IMG/VR virus record: IMGVR_UViG_3300042691_039133
Coordinates: 1-64,000 of that record
Source: a virus
DNA: 64,000 nt
Strand: one strand, 5' to 3'
Below are positions 9,270-20,300 of the stretch, piece by piece. The first letter of the stretch is position 1, and each line of letters opens with the position of its first letter. Below the pieces are notes generated by a model. It was not told where the DNA came from. It saw only the letters and a list, made by a program, of their open reading frames with translations, and searched no databases. The position numbers were made by a program, and so were the translations under genes.

Positions 9270-10064
9270 ATGACTCTAGATGAATTAGTACAAGAAATAG
9301 AGGATGCTATATCTTTTAGCTGCTCTCTTCCATATAACCTAAATAGACAGGAAACTGAAAGAATTATAAAAAGAGCTAGAGCATGGTTTTATGATAACTA
9401 TCAATATGCGGCGGAAGAAAGGATAATGGTTCTCGGTAACAATCTATTCAATCATGAAGAATTTAGAAAAACCAGACAGATCAAACTTCCTGATTCTATA
9501 GTAACTGTATATGACGTTAGAGAGGTCGGGGGAGCTGGTATTTCTGGAAACCCGGATAGAGATTTTAGCGATTCTAAATTACTAGGATCAGAATTACTCC
9601 TTTCCCCTTTTATCGGGGATAACCTAGTTTATAGAACAGTTATGTATTCTTATTTCGATTTAGCTAAAGCATATCTATTACCTACTTATGCTTTTAAATG
9701 GAATAAGAACACTAAATTTTTAACTATATTGGGTAGAGATCCGGGGAGAAGCGGAAAAGGAGGAGGATCCCAACAAGCTCAATTGGCTCAAGGATTTGGT
9801 TCTGGCGGTAGCGACGTTGCCGTTAGATGCTTTGTTGCTATAAATGACGAATATTTATATGATGACGAATTGTTTGTTAGATATTGTATAGGAAAATGTA
9901 AAATAGCTTTAGGAACTATGCTTGGTGTATTTTCTTATACTCTTCCTGGGGGAGTACAGGTTAACTCCGGAGACATAAAAGCAAACGGGGAAGCGGAGGT
10001 TCAAGAAGTGATGGAGATGATAAATGGGGAGAACACGGCTTCTTATTTTCTTCAATGGTCTTAA
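9270..10064 (+). CDS. Probable neck/connector-type structural protein
   Basis: The protein has 264 aa. The N-terminus is helical (residues 1-45: LDELVQEIEDAISFS, RIIKRARAWFYDNYQYA) and the middle is beta-rich. The C-terminus reads LFVRYCIGKCKIALGTML, then YTLPGGVQVNSGDIKANGEAEVQEVMEMI. That last pattern (helix, 'LPGGV.l...di...a..E...i') is seen in neck and wedge-adaptor proteins of T4-like phages, gp13-like being the closest I can suggest. A Gly/Gln-rich loop (GKGGGSQQAQLAQGFGSGG) interrupts residues ~164-182. It is followed by gp25- and gp6-like genes. A baseplate rather than neck role is possible. Confidence 0.5.
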   Translation: MTLDELVQEIEDAISFSCSLPYNLNRQETERIIKRARAWFYDNYQYAAEERIMVLGNNLFNHEEFRKTRQIKLPDSIVTVYDVREVGGAGISGNPDRDFSDSKLLGSELLLSPFIGDNLVYRTVMYSYFDLAKAYLLPTYAFKWNKNTKFLTILGRDPGRSGKGGGSQQAQLAQGFGSGGSDVAVRCFVAINDEYLYDDELFVRYCIGKCKIALGTMLGVFSYTLPGGVQVNSGDIKANGEAEVQEVMEMINGENTASYFLQWS

Positions 10065-10094
10065 TTCATATTATTTTTTAGATTTTTTTTCTCG

Positions 10095-10102
10095 GATATA
10101 TA
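10095..10102 (+). promoter_or_regulatory. RATATATAR motif upstream of gp25-like gene
   Basis: GATATATA followed by A lies 14 bp before the ATG at 10117. The site supports the shorter start for the gp25-like gene, because the longer frame from 10024 would place it inside the coding region. Confidence 0.45.
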
Positions 10103-10116
10103 AAAAAATAAATTAT

Positions 10117-10491
10117 ATGCTGAGAGAAATTTATAATAGAGATCCCGAAGATCCAAATTATAAAGAGGATCAAATCGAAGTTACGGATCCTTTAGAAGCT
10201 TGTCTTGGAAAAATAAAAATGCTCCTATTTACTAAAAAAGGAGAAGTTTTAGGAGATTCTAGTTTTGGATTAGACTTAGAAGGTATGGTGTATGAATTAG
10301 AACTATCCGAAGAAGCTATAAAAAAAGAAATACAGGACAGTATAAGAGCTTATATTCCTGAATTTTACAGTTTGGGAGGAACTTATAAATTAAATTTTTA
10401 TTTAGGTACTAATAGAGATATAGCAACCCTAGATTTTAAATTTAATTCAAATTCCGGATTAAGCCCAATAGTTACATTGTTAATAACTTAA
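10117..10491 (+). CDS. Baseplate wedge subunit, gp25-like
   Basis: From the ATG at 10117 the protein is 124 aa, matching T4 gp25 (132 aa). The frame is open back to 10024, but the extra 31 residues are low-complexity and overlap the preceding gene and the ATATATA motif, so I reject the longer start. The conserved gp25/GpW core is visible: KIKMLLFTKKGEVLGDSSFGLDLEGMV is split over residues ~33-60, followed by an amphipathic helix and a beta hairpin (KLNFYLGTNRDIATLDFKF region). gp25 is the central wedge clamp that contacts the sheath. The gp6-like gene follows after 3 bp, the same functional pairing as in T4 wedges. Confidence 0.85.
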   Translation: MLREIYNRDPEDPNYKEDQIEVTDPLEACLGKIKMLLFTKKGEVLGDSSFGLDLEGMVYELELSEEAIKKEIQDSIRAYIPEFYSLGGTYKLNFYLGTNRDIATLDFKFNSNSGLSPIVTLLIT

Positions 10492-10494
10492 AGA

Positions 10495-12306
10495 ATGAAT
10501 ATTTATAAAAAGAATAATATAGTTATAGGGGGATTACTTTCTAGCACCTATAATTTTATATCCAGAACTTACTCGCAAAGTAAAAATTTATTTACAGTGG
10601 CTTCTGCATGGGGACAAATATTATTTGTTTTCCAGAACATATCTCAACTTATACTTTACTTTATAGAGGATTCAATTACTGAATTGAATATAGAACAAGC
10701 AACCAGAGAGTATTCGATAAGAAGTCTTGCAAGGATATCAGGATACGATCCCAGAAGGTCAGGAACTGCTCAGGGAGAAGTCATAGTTTCGTGGAATTCT
10801 TCTAATACACAAGCACAGGGCGGATCTATTATAATACCAAGGAATACCCAAATAAGAAATCAACAAAATGGACAGATATACACTTTAATACTTCCTTCAG
10901 ATAGAGTAACTGTTCCTCTCTCTTCCCAATTTACCCCGTTGACGGTAAAAGTTGTCCAGGGATCTTTTACCTCTTCTAATTTCACTTCAAACGGAAATGT
11001 GTTATTTAGTTTTAATGTTCCTTCCCTAAATGGATTTGCTATAGATCAATTTTATATTGATGTTTATGTCAACGAAGAGAAATGGAGGAGATATGATTCT
11101 CTTTATGATATACCATTAAACGCAAAAGGATTTATAGTTAAAAGCGGAATATCTAGCGGGATAGATGTTTATTTTGGTAACTCTTTCTTCGGACAAATAC
11201 CCCAAGCTGGATCTAGAATTAGAGTAGAATATCTAAGTAGCATAGGAAGAAAAGGTAATTTAAATTCTACCCAAAATAATCCCCTTACCTGGAAATTTTT
11301 AACCAGCGGAACAGATTTATATGGAGCTTCTTTAGACCTAAATCAATATCTGAATATAGCAAACTCGATAGATCCAGATTTTGGAACGGATCCAGATGCT
11401 AGTTCTCTAATACGAATAGTAGCTCCAAAGACCAGTAGATCTTTTGTTTTTGCAAATGCAGATAGCTATGAAATATTCTTAAATAAATTAGGGATATTTT
11501 CTCAGATACAAGCATATTCTACTTTCGATGATGATTATTTGGATGACGATAATGTTATTTACATATACCTAATACCTGATGTAACTTTAAATATTTCTAC
11601 GGATCAAGATTATTTTAGTATACCCGAACAAAATTTTATATTAACCGAAAATCAAAAAAATAAAATTATAAATCTAATAGAAGATTCCGGTTCTATGATA
11701 GCTACTACAGTAGTTAAGATAACTTCTCCCGTCATAAAAAGATTTGTCCTTAATATAAGTATATCCATATTCCAGGGATTCGATCCCAATACGATAAGAC
11801 AACAGATAAGAACTAAAATATCTGATTATATGTTAAACCTGAAAAGGAGGGACAAAATACCGAAATCTGATATCATAGCAATCGTGGAATCTATTTCGGG
11901 GATCGATTCTGTTAATGCAGAATTTATATCCCAAGACGATCAGGATAAAATAAATTCCATCTCAGCAAATACCCAGCTAAATCCTGTTGCAACTTCAGGA
12001 TTAATTTCTTCAAATTTCCAAGCTCCCCAAACCCCTTTAGGAACCCCGATTAATATTCCAGAAAATATAATATCTGCTAATTTTCAATCTTCCTCTATCG
12101 ATGTTTTCGGGGACATCATAATAGGAAGAAATCAATTGGTTTTGCTTAGAGGCGGGTGGGAAGATTCTAATGGAAATAGATATGAATCTAGCCCAATCCG
12201 AGGAAAATTAGGTCCTCTTAATATAATTATATTAGGAAAACCAGTTCCTAATAATTTCAATACTCAATTAAATAAAACAACAAGACAATCGATTGTCAAT
12301 GGATAA
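10495..12306 (+). CDS. Baseplate wedge subunit, gp6/baseplate-J-like
   Basis: The protein has 603 aa (T4 gp6 is 660 aa). The N-terminal helical region (residues ~1-85) includes SITELNIEQATREYSIRSL. It is followed by the gp6/J signature GYDPRRSGTAQGEVIV (~residues 82-97) and repeated beta segments, including 'GGSIIIPRNTQI' (~residues 107-118). The C-terminal half contains the dimerisation-type part, e.g. RDKIPKSDIIAIVESISGIDSV. gp6 forms the inner ring linking wedges around the hub. Its stop codon overlaps the start of the next gene. The assignment is firm on order and pattern. Confidence 0.8.
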   Translation: MNIYKKNNIVIGGLLSSTYNFISRTYSQSKNLFTVASAWGQILFVFQNISQLILYFIEDSITELNIEQATREYSIRSLARISGYDPRRSGTAQGEVIVSWNSSNTQAQGGSIIIPRNTQIRNQQNGQIYTLILPSDRVTVPLSSQFTPLTVKVVQGSFTSSNFTSNGNVLFSFNVPSLNGFAIDQFYIDVYVNEEKWRRYDSLYDIPLNAKGFIVKSGISSGIDVYFGNSFFGQIPQAGSRIRVEYLSSIGRKGNLNSTQNNPLTWKFLTSGTDLYGASLDLNQYLNIANSIDPDFGTDPDASSLIRIVAPKTSRSFVFANADSYEIFLNKLGIFSQIQAYSTFDDDYLDDDNVIYIYLIPDVTLNISTDQDYFSIPEQNFILTENQKNKIINLIEDSGSMIATTVVKITSPVIKRFVLNISISIFQGFDPNTIRQQIRTKISDYMLNLKRRDKIPKSDIIAIVESISGIDSVNAEFISQDDQDKINSISANTQLNPVATSGLISSNFQAPQTPLGTPINIPENIISANFQSSSIDVFGDIIIGRNQLVLLRGGWEDSNGNRYESSPIRGKLGPLNIIILGKPVPNNFNTQLNKTTRQSIVNG

Positions 12307-12847
12307 TAAAGATCAAAACCAAAAATTTTCTCCATTTTTTCCGGGAGATGAATTAAAGATAAGTTATTCTGTTAATGGGGTAAAATATAGAACCAATAAC
12401 ACTACTTTCTATAACGATAAAGATCAATACAAAACCAAAGAAGAGGCTGAAGATAGATCTATAAATATAGGATGCTCTGGATATAGAAGCTCAATAATAA
12501 ATTCTACCGGAGATGTAAAATTTTATCCTTGCTCGACTTCTTCTGAGTATTCCGAAATAATGAGGGAAATGTCAACTACAGAATTAGAAAGATCCTATTA
12601 TGATTTCGATCAGAGAAATAATATATTCGATGTAATGTATAGTGTTAATGATAATGCTTATTCTGGTTTTGACTACAAAGGAAAAATTCTAAATAATACC
12701 TTATCTAAAATTTTATTTAAAGATCCGACAAAAGCTAATATATTATCATATTTCGAAAAAGGATTTTTTGCTTTAGTTGAAACAACTAAACAAATAAAAA
12801 ATTATTTTAACTACACAGTACCTAAAAACAATAGGAGGGTTTTTTAA
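12299..12847 (+). CDS. Small baseplate-region protein, unknown
   Basis: The protein has 182 aa from the ATG at 12299; a TTG two codons upstream (12293) is a weaker alternative. The start overlaps the end of the gp6-like gene. The N-terminal part is polar (FSPFFPGDELKISYSVNGVKYR), residues ~95-125 are acidic/Tyr-rich, and the C-terminal helix (ANILSYFEKGFFALVETTKQIKNYF) could pack in the wedge. It sits between gp6- and gp7-like genes, so a wedge accessory role is likely, but no family is recognised. AGGAGG appears in its last codons, just before the next ATG. Confidence 0.5.
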   Translation: MDNKDQNQKFSPFFPGDELKISYSVNGVKYRTNNTTFYNDKDQYKTKEEAEDRSINIGCSGYRSSIINSTGDVKFYPCSTSSEYSEIMREMSTTELERSYYDFDQRNNIFDVMYSVNDNAYSGFDYKGKILNNTLSKILFKDPTKANILSYFEKGFFALVETTKQIKNYFNYTVPKNNRRVF

Positions 12848-12848
12848 T

Positions 12849-15800
12849 ATGGCAGATTTAAATCTTAAATTTTTTAATAAAAGAGGAAACCCGTTAAATT
12901 TTGAATACATTGGTCCTACTGGCCCTAGTCCTTTGGATAACGTGTTTAGGTATAAAACCAACGCGGTCTCTTCCTCAAATGGAGATGTTATTTTTCAGCA
13001 ATCTGGACCAAATTACACATTTCAGTTCAATTACGACGATGTTAATTTTTTCAATATAAAAGAATGGGCTTCTGAAGTAGATTATTCTATACAAAGAGGA
13101 GCAGAAGTTTTTCTTGAAGGAAAAGTTCTATCGGGAAATAAATTTAAAGGTAAAATTTATTCTTGTGTGGATAATGGTACCTTTATTTTAATAACTATAC
13201 CTGTTAATTCTTTAACTGGACAAAATATAATAAGCGGGGGAAGCACTATAGCTTTCAATACGACCTACAAAAATAGACCAGGAGGATATTTTTTCGGAAA
13301 TATGTATTTCGACCAGGTCTCTGCTGGACTATACGAGAACGAACAAATATTTATAACCCAACAAGTAATAGGACCTTCCGGGGGAAAGGAATATAGCTAC
13401 CCTAGAACTCTTGCAACGGGATCAACCTCGGGAAAATGGAGAACGAGGTGGTCAAATAATAACTATGGAAATATAGACGTAACCGAAATTATATTTACGT
13501 ATAAGATATTAGATTCTCTCCCTGAGGGAGAAGGCCATCCTCTCATAGTATCTTACCCTAACCTAGCTTATACCGATGTGATAGTTTCACCTTCGGATTA
13601 TTATTCCAATGGAAATTTAATTTCTCCTACCTTTAATTCTTCCGAATCTAAATCGCTTTCCGTAAATGTTGGATTAAATGGGCCTGAAGAATCTGAAGAG
13701 GTATACGAGAGAAAACTAATACTAGAGGATATAAGTTCTGGGGCAACAGGAGAAAATGTAAAGAAGATATTAGAAGTTAATTTTTATGGTCAAATAATAG
13801 CAGAAGATGAAAGGCTAAAAGTTTTAACAAATAATTTGGGAAGATCTTTTGACCCTGTAGATTCTATAATTCTAAGAAATCATGACCCTAAGGAGCCTTT
13901 GCCCAATTACGAAGAAATAAACGAAAAGAGAAAAGAACTTCTTTTAGCAGGGGAAGATATATTTCCATATATAGGAAGTTATAAAGGTCTAATAAATGCT
14001 CTGAAATTTTTCGGATACCAAGACTTAAGAATAAAAGAATACTGGCTAAATTTAGATTATACCTCGGTAGAAAACATAACTCCTCCTATAGTTCAAAATC
14101 AACAAGCCATAAATCAAATAAGATCCCAGGTATTACAGTCTGGGAGTCAGTCATATCAGATAAAAGATGTTCTCTCCAATCCAAATAGTGGGAAATATAG
14201 ATTAGAACAGACGTATGGTCCAGATTCGGAGGGGAATTATGTATTGGATGTATCGTCCCAATACACATTATTTCCTACCGATGTTTATAAGAAAACCTCT
14301 TTATTCGGTTTGTATTATGATATAAACAAGGTAACATCAGAAACTGATGAGTATGGATATCCCGTAGTGGTTGACGCTTTTGCTTTTACACAAGAAGAAG
14401 TTTTGATAAAATTATTTGGTCTTAAAAAAAAGTTAAAAGAAGAATATTTACCTTTAAATGCCAGAATAATTGATATAACCGGAGAAGGAGTTTATTTTAC
14501 TGTTTATAATACAAGAGCTTGGACGGATGTCAATTCGGATTTTGTTATTAGCTCCGGAAAGATTTTTGATTTTTATATAAACCCTGATGTTTCTTACATA
14601 GGGGATATTAGAAATTTTAATATAAGACCTCTAGATCTTTCCATACAAACTCCTAGCATTTATGGCGATTCCTATGACATAGGTGTAAATGTTTTGGGAG
14701 GAACCGGAAGCGCTCTTTATTTCTCCGGATTTCCGGATTTAGGAATAACCGGTCCTTCTGGGCCAAATCCTATTCTAAATGTAGTTTCAGGAAAATCTTA
14801 TACATTTAGCCTTTCTACGGAGGGATTTACTTTTTACATAACCGAATCCCCTTCTTTTTCTCAACAAGACCCTTTGGGGATAATTGGGAACGGAGCAACC
14901 TCAGGGTCAGAAAGCATTGTGTGGAATGTATCCCCTAATCAATCAGGACCAGTATATTATTACTGCCCAGAAAATTACTCTATAAACGGAACTATTAATG
15001 TTAATCCTCCCCAGCTATCCGATTTAGGCAACACGATAAATCCTTTAGATTTTCAGCAGAACTACACGGCAGAACAAAATAGAAATTTGATAAAATCTAT
15101 AAATGAATACTATCAGTTACAACAGGAGGGAAAAATAGAGTTTTTAGGGGATGGAAAATACGATCCCCCTTCTTATACTGATCCCTCTACAAATGAACAA
15201 TATCGAAGACCCATAGGATCTCCTATAGTTTTAGAATTGGGACTCGATAGATGGTCTTGGGACGAAATGAATGTTACCTGGAGATCTGTAAATGTTCCTA
15301 CTTTTAAGGTGGGAGATTTTGTCCAGATAAAATCTCTTCAAGCTTCTTTAACTCCAGGAATTAGCGGGGGATCTATATCTTCAGTAACTATAAATAGTCC
15401 GGGGCTTGGATATTCTTCTACCCCTCTTATAACGGTAACAGGTGGAGGAGGTATAGGAGCTTCTCTAGTTCCTGTCATAACCGGGACTAAAATAACTTCT
15501 ATAAGTATACTTTCGGGAGGGTCCGGGTATACTTCTCCCCCAACTTTGAATATTTCTTTTTTACCGTCCGGAGATTCCGGGTATGTAGTTTCTACCAATT
15601 ATTCTTTGGGAACCTATGACGTACAGCTTACTTCCAATTCTATGGTTTATACTTTCGAAGATATAGATCTTATCTCTTCGAATCAGGTATATTCTTCCAT
15701 GACTTGGGACAATATAGATTTTTCCAATCTCGTAGAGATAGAATGGATAATAAATAAGGATTCTACACAAGAAGGATCCCCTTATAATTTTGAATTTAGA

Positions 15801-17282
15801 GGGCCTATAGTCGATTTTTATAGTCTTGCCCACTTTATCCCCTATGTTGGAGATTTCACGATCACCTGCAATCTATATGATGCCTTTAACGCGAAGTCAA
15901 CTAAGATTAAAGGGAAAAGTTTAAATATACAACCAAAGAAAATAAAATTAGAATCTTGGGCTTCCGAAGAAGCTAGCTCTTGGACTAGATATAGAGAAGT
16001 AGAAAATTATATCTGGGAAAATGTTATTAGGGGATGGGACTCTTATGAATCTATTTGGGAATTTCCGGCAGAAGGGAAAAGTGAATCTAAGATGAAAAAT
16101 CTAATCCCCGAAGAGATATTAGATTTTGCATTTTATGGAAATAAAGCCGAAGAAGGACAAGATGTTTACGTTAAAGTCAAAACCACCCCGGTCGGAGCTA
16201 CAGGAGAAATACTTTTATCACAATCGTTTTTGAACGTCTCTGAGATATATTCTTTAGAGGTAACACCTTCTCAATATGGATACGTGAGAATATCTTTCTC
16301 CTCCCCCCACGGATTAAGCACCGGGGATTACGCTTATATTGTAAATACGATTCCGGAATTAGAGGGAAGCTGGAACATAACTGTTATTTCCCCACTAGAG
16401 ATAAGAATAAACACCGTATTAGAATCTGTATGGTCTGGAGTTATATCTTCTGTCTCGCCTAATAGATTAAATGTGGATTCTTCTATATACACTTCCCAGC
16501 AAATAACAGGAAGTGGAGATGTTTCGGTTGTAGTTGGAGGGGTTACTATAGGATCTACTATTGCAGGTGAATCCCTTTATAACACTACAAATTATTTAAT
16601 TTCTTCGATAAACAATCTAACCACATATCCAGATTATTTTGCAACCTGTTTAGACCCAACTTCTAACCCTACGTCAATAATCATAAATGCTTCCGATGAT
16701 TTGGGTAGTACCCAAAATGGAGTTACCGTGATTGTCAATACTGATGGTCTTTTATCCACTGTATATTACGATCCAACATTAGGTAATGGTTCTAGTCCTA
16801 CAGAAACTTATGAATATTGGAGTGAGTCTAGTGAAAATTACCCTAATGAAAATTTAAAATTTTGGGGAACTAAAAGAATAAATTGGGATATATTCTTTAA
16901 TAACACTTGGGAAGATGGATATGCTCATTCATGGTTGGATTTTGAATTTAATAATGATTGGCTAGGAGGATTTGAATTACACAATTTAAGTATAGGGGAT
17001 TTAATATCAGTTAGCTCTGGAATATTAACTCCTCCCGATACCAAAAATTATAATTCTTCTATTTACGGTTTAGGATTCTACGGGATAACAGGATCTACTA
17101 TACAGGAAATAGCAAATGAATTAAACGGAAATTCAAATTCCCACATAGGAAATTATTACTACAGGCCGGTTCCTAACGAAACAGGTTCCTTTAGTAGCGA
17201 TTCCCCTCCGATTAATTTAGGAATAAGTAGTTTTGCCCCTTCGGTTTCTCCTTATCCGGCTCCTCCTTCGGTACCTGTGTAA
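12849..17282 (+). CDS. Giant baseplate wedge protein, gp7-like position
   Basis: The protein has 1477 aa (T4 gp7 is 1032 aa). Residues ~285-400 carry a segment typical of gp7-like wedge initiators in marine T4-likes: DSIILRNHDP, ERKLIL, and LLLAGEDIFPYIGSYKGLINALKFFGY. Residues ~625-720 look like a cupredoxin-type beta module (GKSYTFSLSTEGFTFYI, PVYYYCPEN) without the His/Met metal ligands. Residues ~835-905 hold two copies of a SGGSGYTSPPTL-type beta repeat. A PKD/Ig-like segment around 955-1030 (VEIEWIINKD, GDFTITCNLYDAFNAKS) recurs in the next protein. Order after gp6 supports a wedge function, and the modules suggest a peripheral fibre-network role too. Confidence 0.6.
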   Translation: MADLNLKFFNKRGNPLNFEYIGPTGPSPLDNVFRYKTNAVSSSNGDVIFQQSGPNYTFQFNYDDVNFFNIKEWASEVDYSIQRGAEVFLEGKVLSGNKFKGKIYSCVDNGTFILITIPVNSLTGQNIISGGSTIAFNTTYKNRPGGYFFGNMYFDQVSAGLYENEQIFITQQVIGPSGGKEYSYPRTLATGSTSGKWRTRWSNNNYGNIDVTEIIFTYKILDSLPEGEGHPLIVSYPNLAYTDVIVSPSDYYSNGNLISPTFNSSESKSLSVNVGLNGPEESEEVYERKLILEDISSGATGENVKKILEVNFYGQIIAEDERLKVLTNNLGRSFDPVDSIILRNHDPKEPLPNYEEINEKRKELLLAGEDIFPYIGSYKGLINALKFFGYQDLRIKEYWLNLDYTSVENITPPIVQNQQAINQIRSQVLQSGSQSYQIKDVLSNPNSGKYRLEQTYGPDSEGNYVLDVSSQYTLFPTDVYKKTSLFGLYYDINKVTSETDEYGYPVVVDAFAFTQEEVLIKLFGLKKKLKEEYLPLNARIIDITGEGVYFTVYNTRAWTDVNSDFVISSGKIFDFYINPDVSYIGDIRNFNIRPLDLSIQTPSIYGDSYDIGVNVLGGTGSALYFSGFPDLGITGPSGPNPILNVVSGKSYTFSLSTEGFTFYITESPSFSQQDPLGIIGNGATSGSESIVWNVSPNQSGPVYYYCPENYSINGTINVNPPQLSDLGNTINPLDFQQNYTAEQNRNLIKSINEYYQLQQEGKIEFLGDGKYDPPSYTDPSTNEQYRRPIGSPIVLELGLDRWSWDEMNVTWRSVNVPTFKVGDFVQIKSLQASLTPGISGGSISSVTINSPGLGYSSTPLITVTGGGGIGASLVPVITGTKITSISILSGGSGYTSPPTLNISFLPSGDSGYVVSTNYSLGTYDVQLTSNSMVYTFEDIDLISSNQVYSSMTWDNIDFSNLVEIEWIINKDSTQEGSPYNFEFRGPIVDFYSLAHFIPYVGDFTITCNLYDAFNAKSTKIKGKSLNIQPKKIKLESWASEEASSWTRYREVENYIWENVIRGWDSYESIWEFPAEGKSESKMKNLIPEEILDFAFYGNKAEEGQDVYVKVKTTPVGATGEILLSQSFLNVSEIYSLEVTPSQYGYVRISFSSPHGLSTGDYAYIVNTIPELEGSWNITVISPLEIRINTVLESVWSGVISSVSPNRLNVDSSIYTSQQITGSGDVSVVVGGVTIGSTIAGESLYNTTNYLISSINNLTTYPDYFATCLDPTSNPTSIIINASDDLGSTQNGVTVIVNTDGLLSTVYYDPTLGNGSSPTETYEYWSESSENYPNENLKFWGTKRINWDIFFNNTWEDGYAHSWLDFEFNNDWLGGFELHNLSIGDLISVSSGILTPPDTKNYNSSIYGLGFYGITGSTIQEIANELNGNSNSHIGNYYYRPVPNETGSFSSDSPPINLGISSFAPSVSPYPAPPSVPV

Positions 17283-17309
17283 TGATAGATTATACCTTTT
17301 TTAAAAAGG

Positions 17310-17317
17310 AATATATA
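17310..17317 (+). promoter_or_regulatory. RATATATAR motif (candidate late promoter)
   Basis: AATATATA followed by A lies 14 bp before the ATG at 17332, within a 49-bp gap preceded by GG. Confidence 0.4.
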
Positions 17318-17331
17318 ATAAAAAAAGATTA

Positions 17332-20300
17332 ATGCCAGGAAGTAGTATTTATATAAATCAAATAGATTTAGATCCCAATTTTTTTGTTTGGGCCACCGGA
17401 CAGGATTTAAGAAAATTTAATGGAAACTCGTGGGAATATTACGACAGTACAAATTCCTCGGTTCCTAGTGGATCCCCTTATTATTTGGATACGAGATCTA
17501 TATCTATAGATTCCTCGGGGTTAGCTTGGTGCGGGGTAGCTCAAGGACCAACAGCTTCTTATAATTCTCCTTGTGTATTTAATGTTTCGACCGAGGATGT
17601 TTCAGTAGGAGAAAAATGGGATTTTTCTGACCTTGGGAATTTTAATTTACCACAAGAGGTTTCCCTTGTATACTCTTCTCCTTACGGAAATGAAATTTTG
17701 ACTTTTTTATCTCCTTTGAATGGGATAGGATCTACAGGAGCAACCTCTTATACAAGAATAAATGGGGTTACCGGGGGTAGACTATTCTTTTACGATAAAA
17801 ATATAGAAAAATGGAACGAGACCCTTCCTGGATATACGTGGCCCCATATATTTGAAATAAAGGCAAAAGGGTATAAAGGAAAAGAATATAAATATTTTCT
17901 AGGAACTACCCAAGGTTTATGGATAGTTCCCCCTGGAATTCTTTCTACTATTTCATTAGAAGGAGGAGGAGAAATAGTTAAACAATCAAAAGTTTACAAT
18001 ACAAGTACCAGTGGCATAATATCCAATCAAGTATACACTTTAGATTTTGACGAAAATGGAAATCTTTGGATAGGAACGGATCAAGGGATATCCTTTTTCG
18101 ATGGACATAAATTCTGGAATTACGATACTTCTGGCCCGGTCACATACATAAAATCGAGAGAAAATGGACACGTTTTCTATTCCATAGGGGACGGGGAGCT
18201 TTCCCAGGGAACTGGGCTTTGGCATTTTAATGGAACTACGCATACTAACATTAATTCTTCTAATTCGAATCTTCCGAATGATAATATAATAAATATAGAT
18301 CTAATAGAAAATGGAACTAAGCAATCAAATTTAACTTTATATGAAAATTCTTTATGGATTCTTTGTTTGAATGAAATTTCATCTTTTACTTATGATCTTC
18401 CCCATGTTTATGCTTCTTCCAAAAGCGAAGGAGCTACTGGGTGGAATTTTACATATCGTGTTCCTTACGGGGGAACTGGAGCTACCGGAGCTCCCCCTCT
18501 AGCTAAAATGAATAAATATACATGGGGCTATCCGGAATGGCAAACTTATGATACTGAATTTGTATCTTCTAAACTTCCCGGAACGGATCCTAGAAACCTT
18601 TTCCTTACTGTTCCTCTTAAAGATATTTCAGACGGAAAAGCTGGGGAGCAATACTATTGGAGTAATTCCCCGATAGCTAGTCATGAAGAAAAAGTTCTTA
18701 GCGAAAAAATAGGTCTTTCCATGTGGGAATCCCCTGTCGGGGTAGGAGGATCCGGTGGAGATGTTAAAATCACATGCTCGACGTCAATAGAAACAGATTT
18801 GGGTATTAAGTATTTTGTAGGAGGGTATATCACCGGTGAAACCCAAGCTTTCTTTGGGTATTATAACGATTCTTCTCTAGCATATGTTAATAACTTAAAT
18901 CCGACTATAGGAGGATCTGGGGGAACTGCTGGATCTTCAAGTTATTATGGCGAAATGGGATTTGTTGTATGTTACGATTATTCTGGGTCTGTAGAAAGTA
19001 TTTTACCTTTCAGGGGATATAAAACTAGAGTAGATTCTTTAGATCCTAGCCCTGATGATAATTCAATATCCGTTTCTGGAAGTTATTCCTGGTTCATAGA
19101 ATCTGGACCTTGGGTATGGAATTCATGGGAGGGAGCTAATTCGTTTTCAGGAAATGGAGCTACCGGATCACCATACGGAGCGACTAATTTAAATTATCCA
19201 GGATTAACTTCAGGATCTTATCCTTGGATATACGATCCGCTATCATCATTTTCAGTTTTATTTTCATCTTTTTGGACTTACGATCCAATGGCTACCTCTA
19301 CAATTTCTTCTGGAGAATTTGATTTTTCATATGATGGATCTGGATATAATATAGAAAATATAAATGGGATCTACATATCTTTTATTGATGATACTTCTAT
19401 CGATTATACATCTCAGATGGAAAGTCTTGTTACCGCAAATTCTATAGAAGTATCTCTATTCCCTTCTATTTATACTATTACTTCCATATCTTCGATACCA
19501 TCAGGACTTTTTATAGGACTTATTTATCAATCTGGATCTACTGGGGTTATTCCTTTTGTTGGGGGAACTAGTTTAAGATTAGATTTTTACGAATGGAACA
19601 ACGAAGCATATCCTCTAGTTAAAAATATAGGATCTTTCCCTGGAACACCTGAAGCAAATTCATATGGCGTTTTCTCTGCGGAAATACACAGAGAGATAGG
19701 TGATAAATTCTCTTTTACCGGAATAACCGGCGATTATAATTCGGGAATAAATTCTTCTTATCGGGTTAAAAAATTTAGGAATTTCCCTGTTAAAAATTTA
19801 AATACCCTTTCGGGAAATAATTATGTTCCCCTTACCTCAATACAAAGGACTAATTACCATACGCATTTATTAATACAGTCCAATCTTTCTGGAAATCTTG
19901 CAGATCTATCCACTTTAAAAAATGATTGGATCTGGACGAATGATAATTCTTCCGTTGATAATTACCTTTCGGATCCAGCTTATACCGGATTACTTTCTTA
20001 TGTAAAGATAAATAATTTAGATTATTCTCTTCAATCCAATTATAATTCAAATACTCCTGGTTCTACTGGGGGATGGATAAGGGTTGGATCTGAAATAAAT
20101 GCTTTAGATCTTGGTGAATCTGTTGTCATAACCGGATCTGCTACTGGAGGATTTTATTTTTCTGGGAATTATCTTTCTCCTTCGGGATCTTCCAATTCTC
20201 CTTTTTATATATCGATAACCGATAACCCTGTAGGGTCTACTGGATTCTATTTAGAATCTTTTGGTCTTACCGGCAATAAAATAGATGTAACCAAGGATAA

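Noticed and set aside
10024-10116. Longer start for the gp25-like gene (155 aa)
   Set aside because: The extra 31 residues are low complexity, overlap the previous gene and would place the RATATATAR motif inside coding sequence; the ATG at 10117 gives the normal gp25 length.
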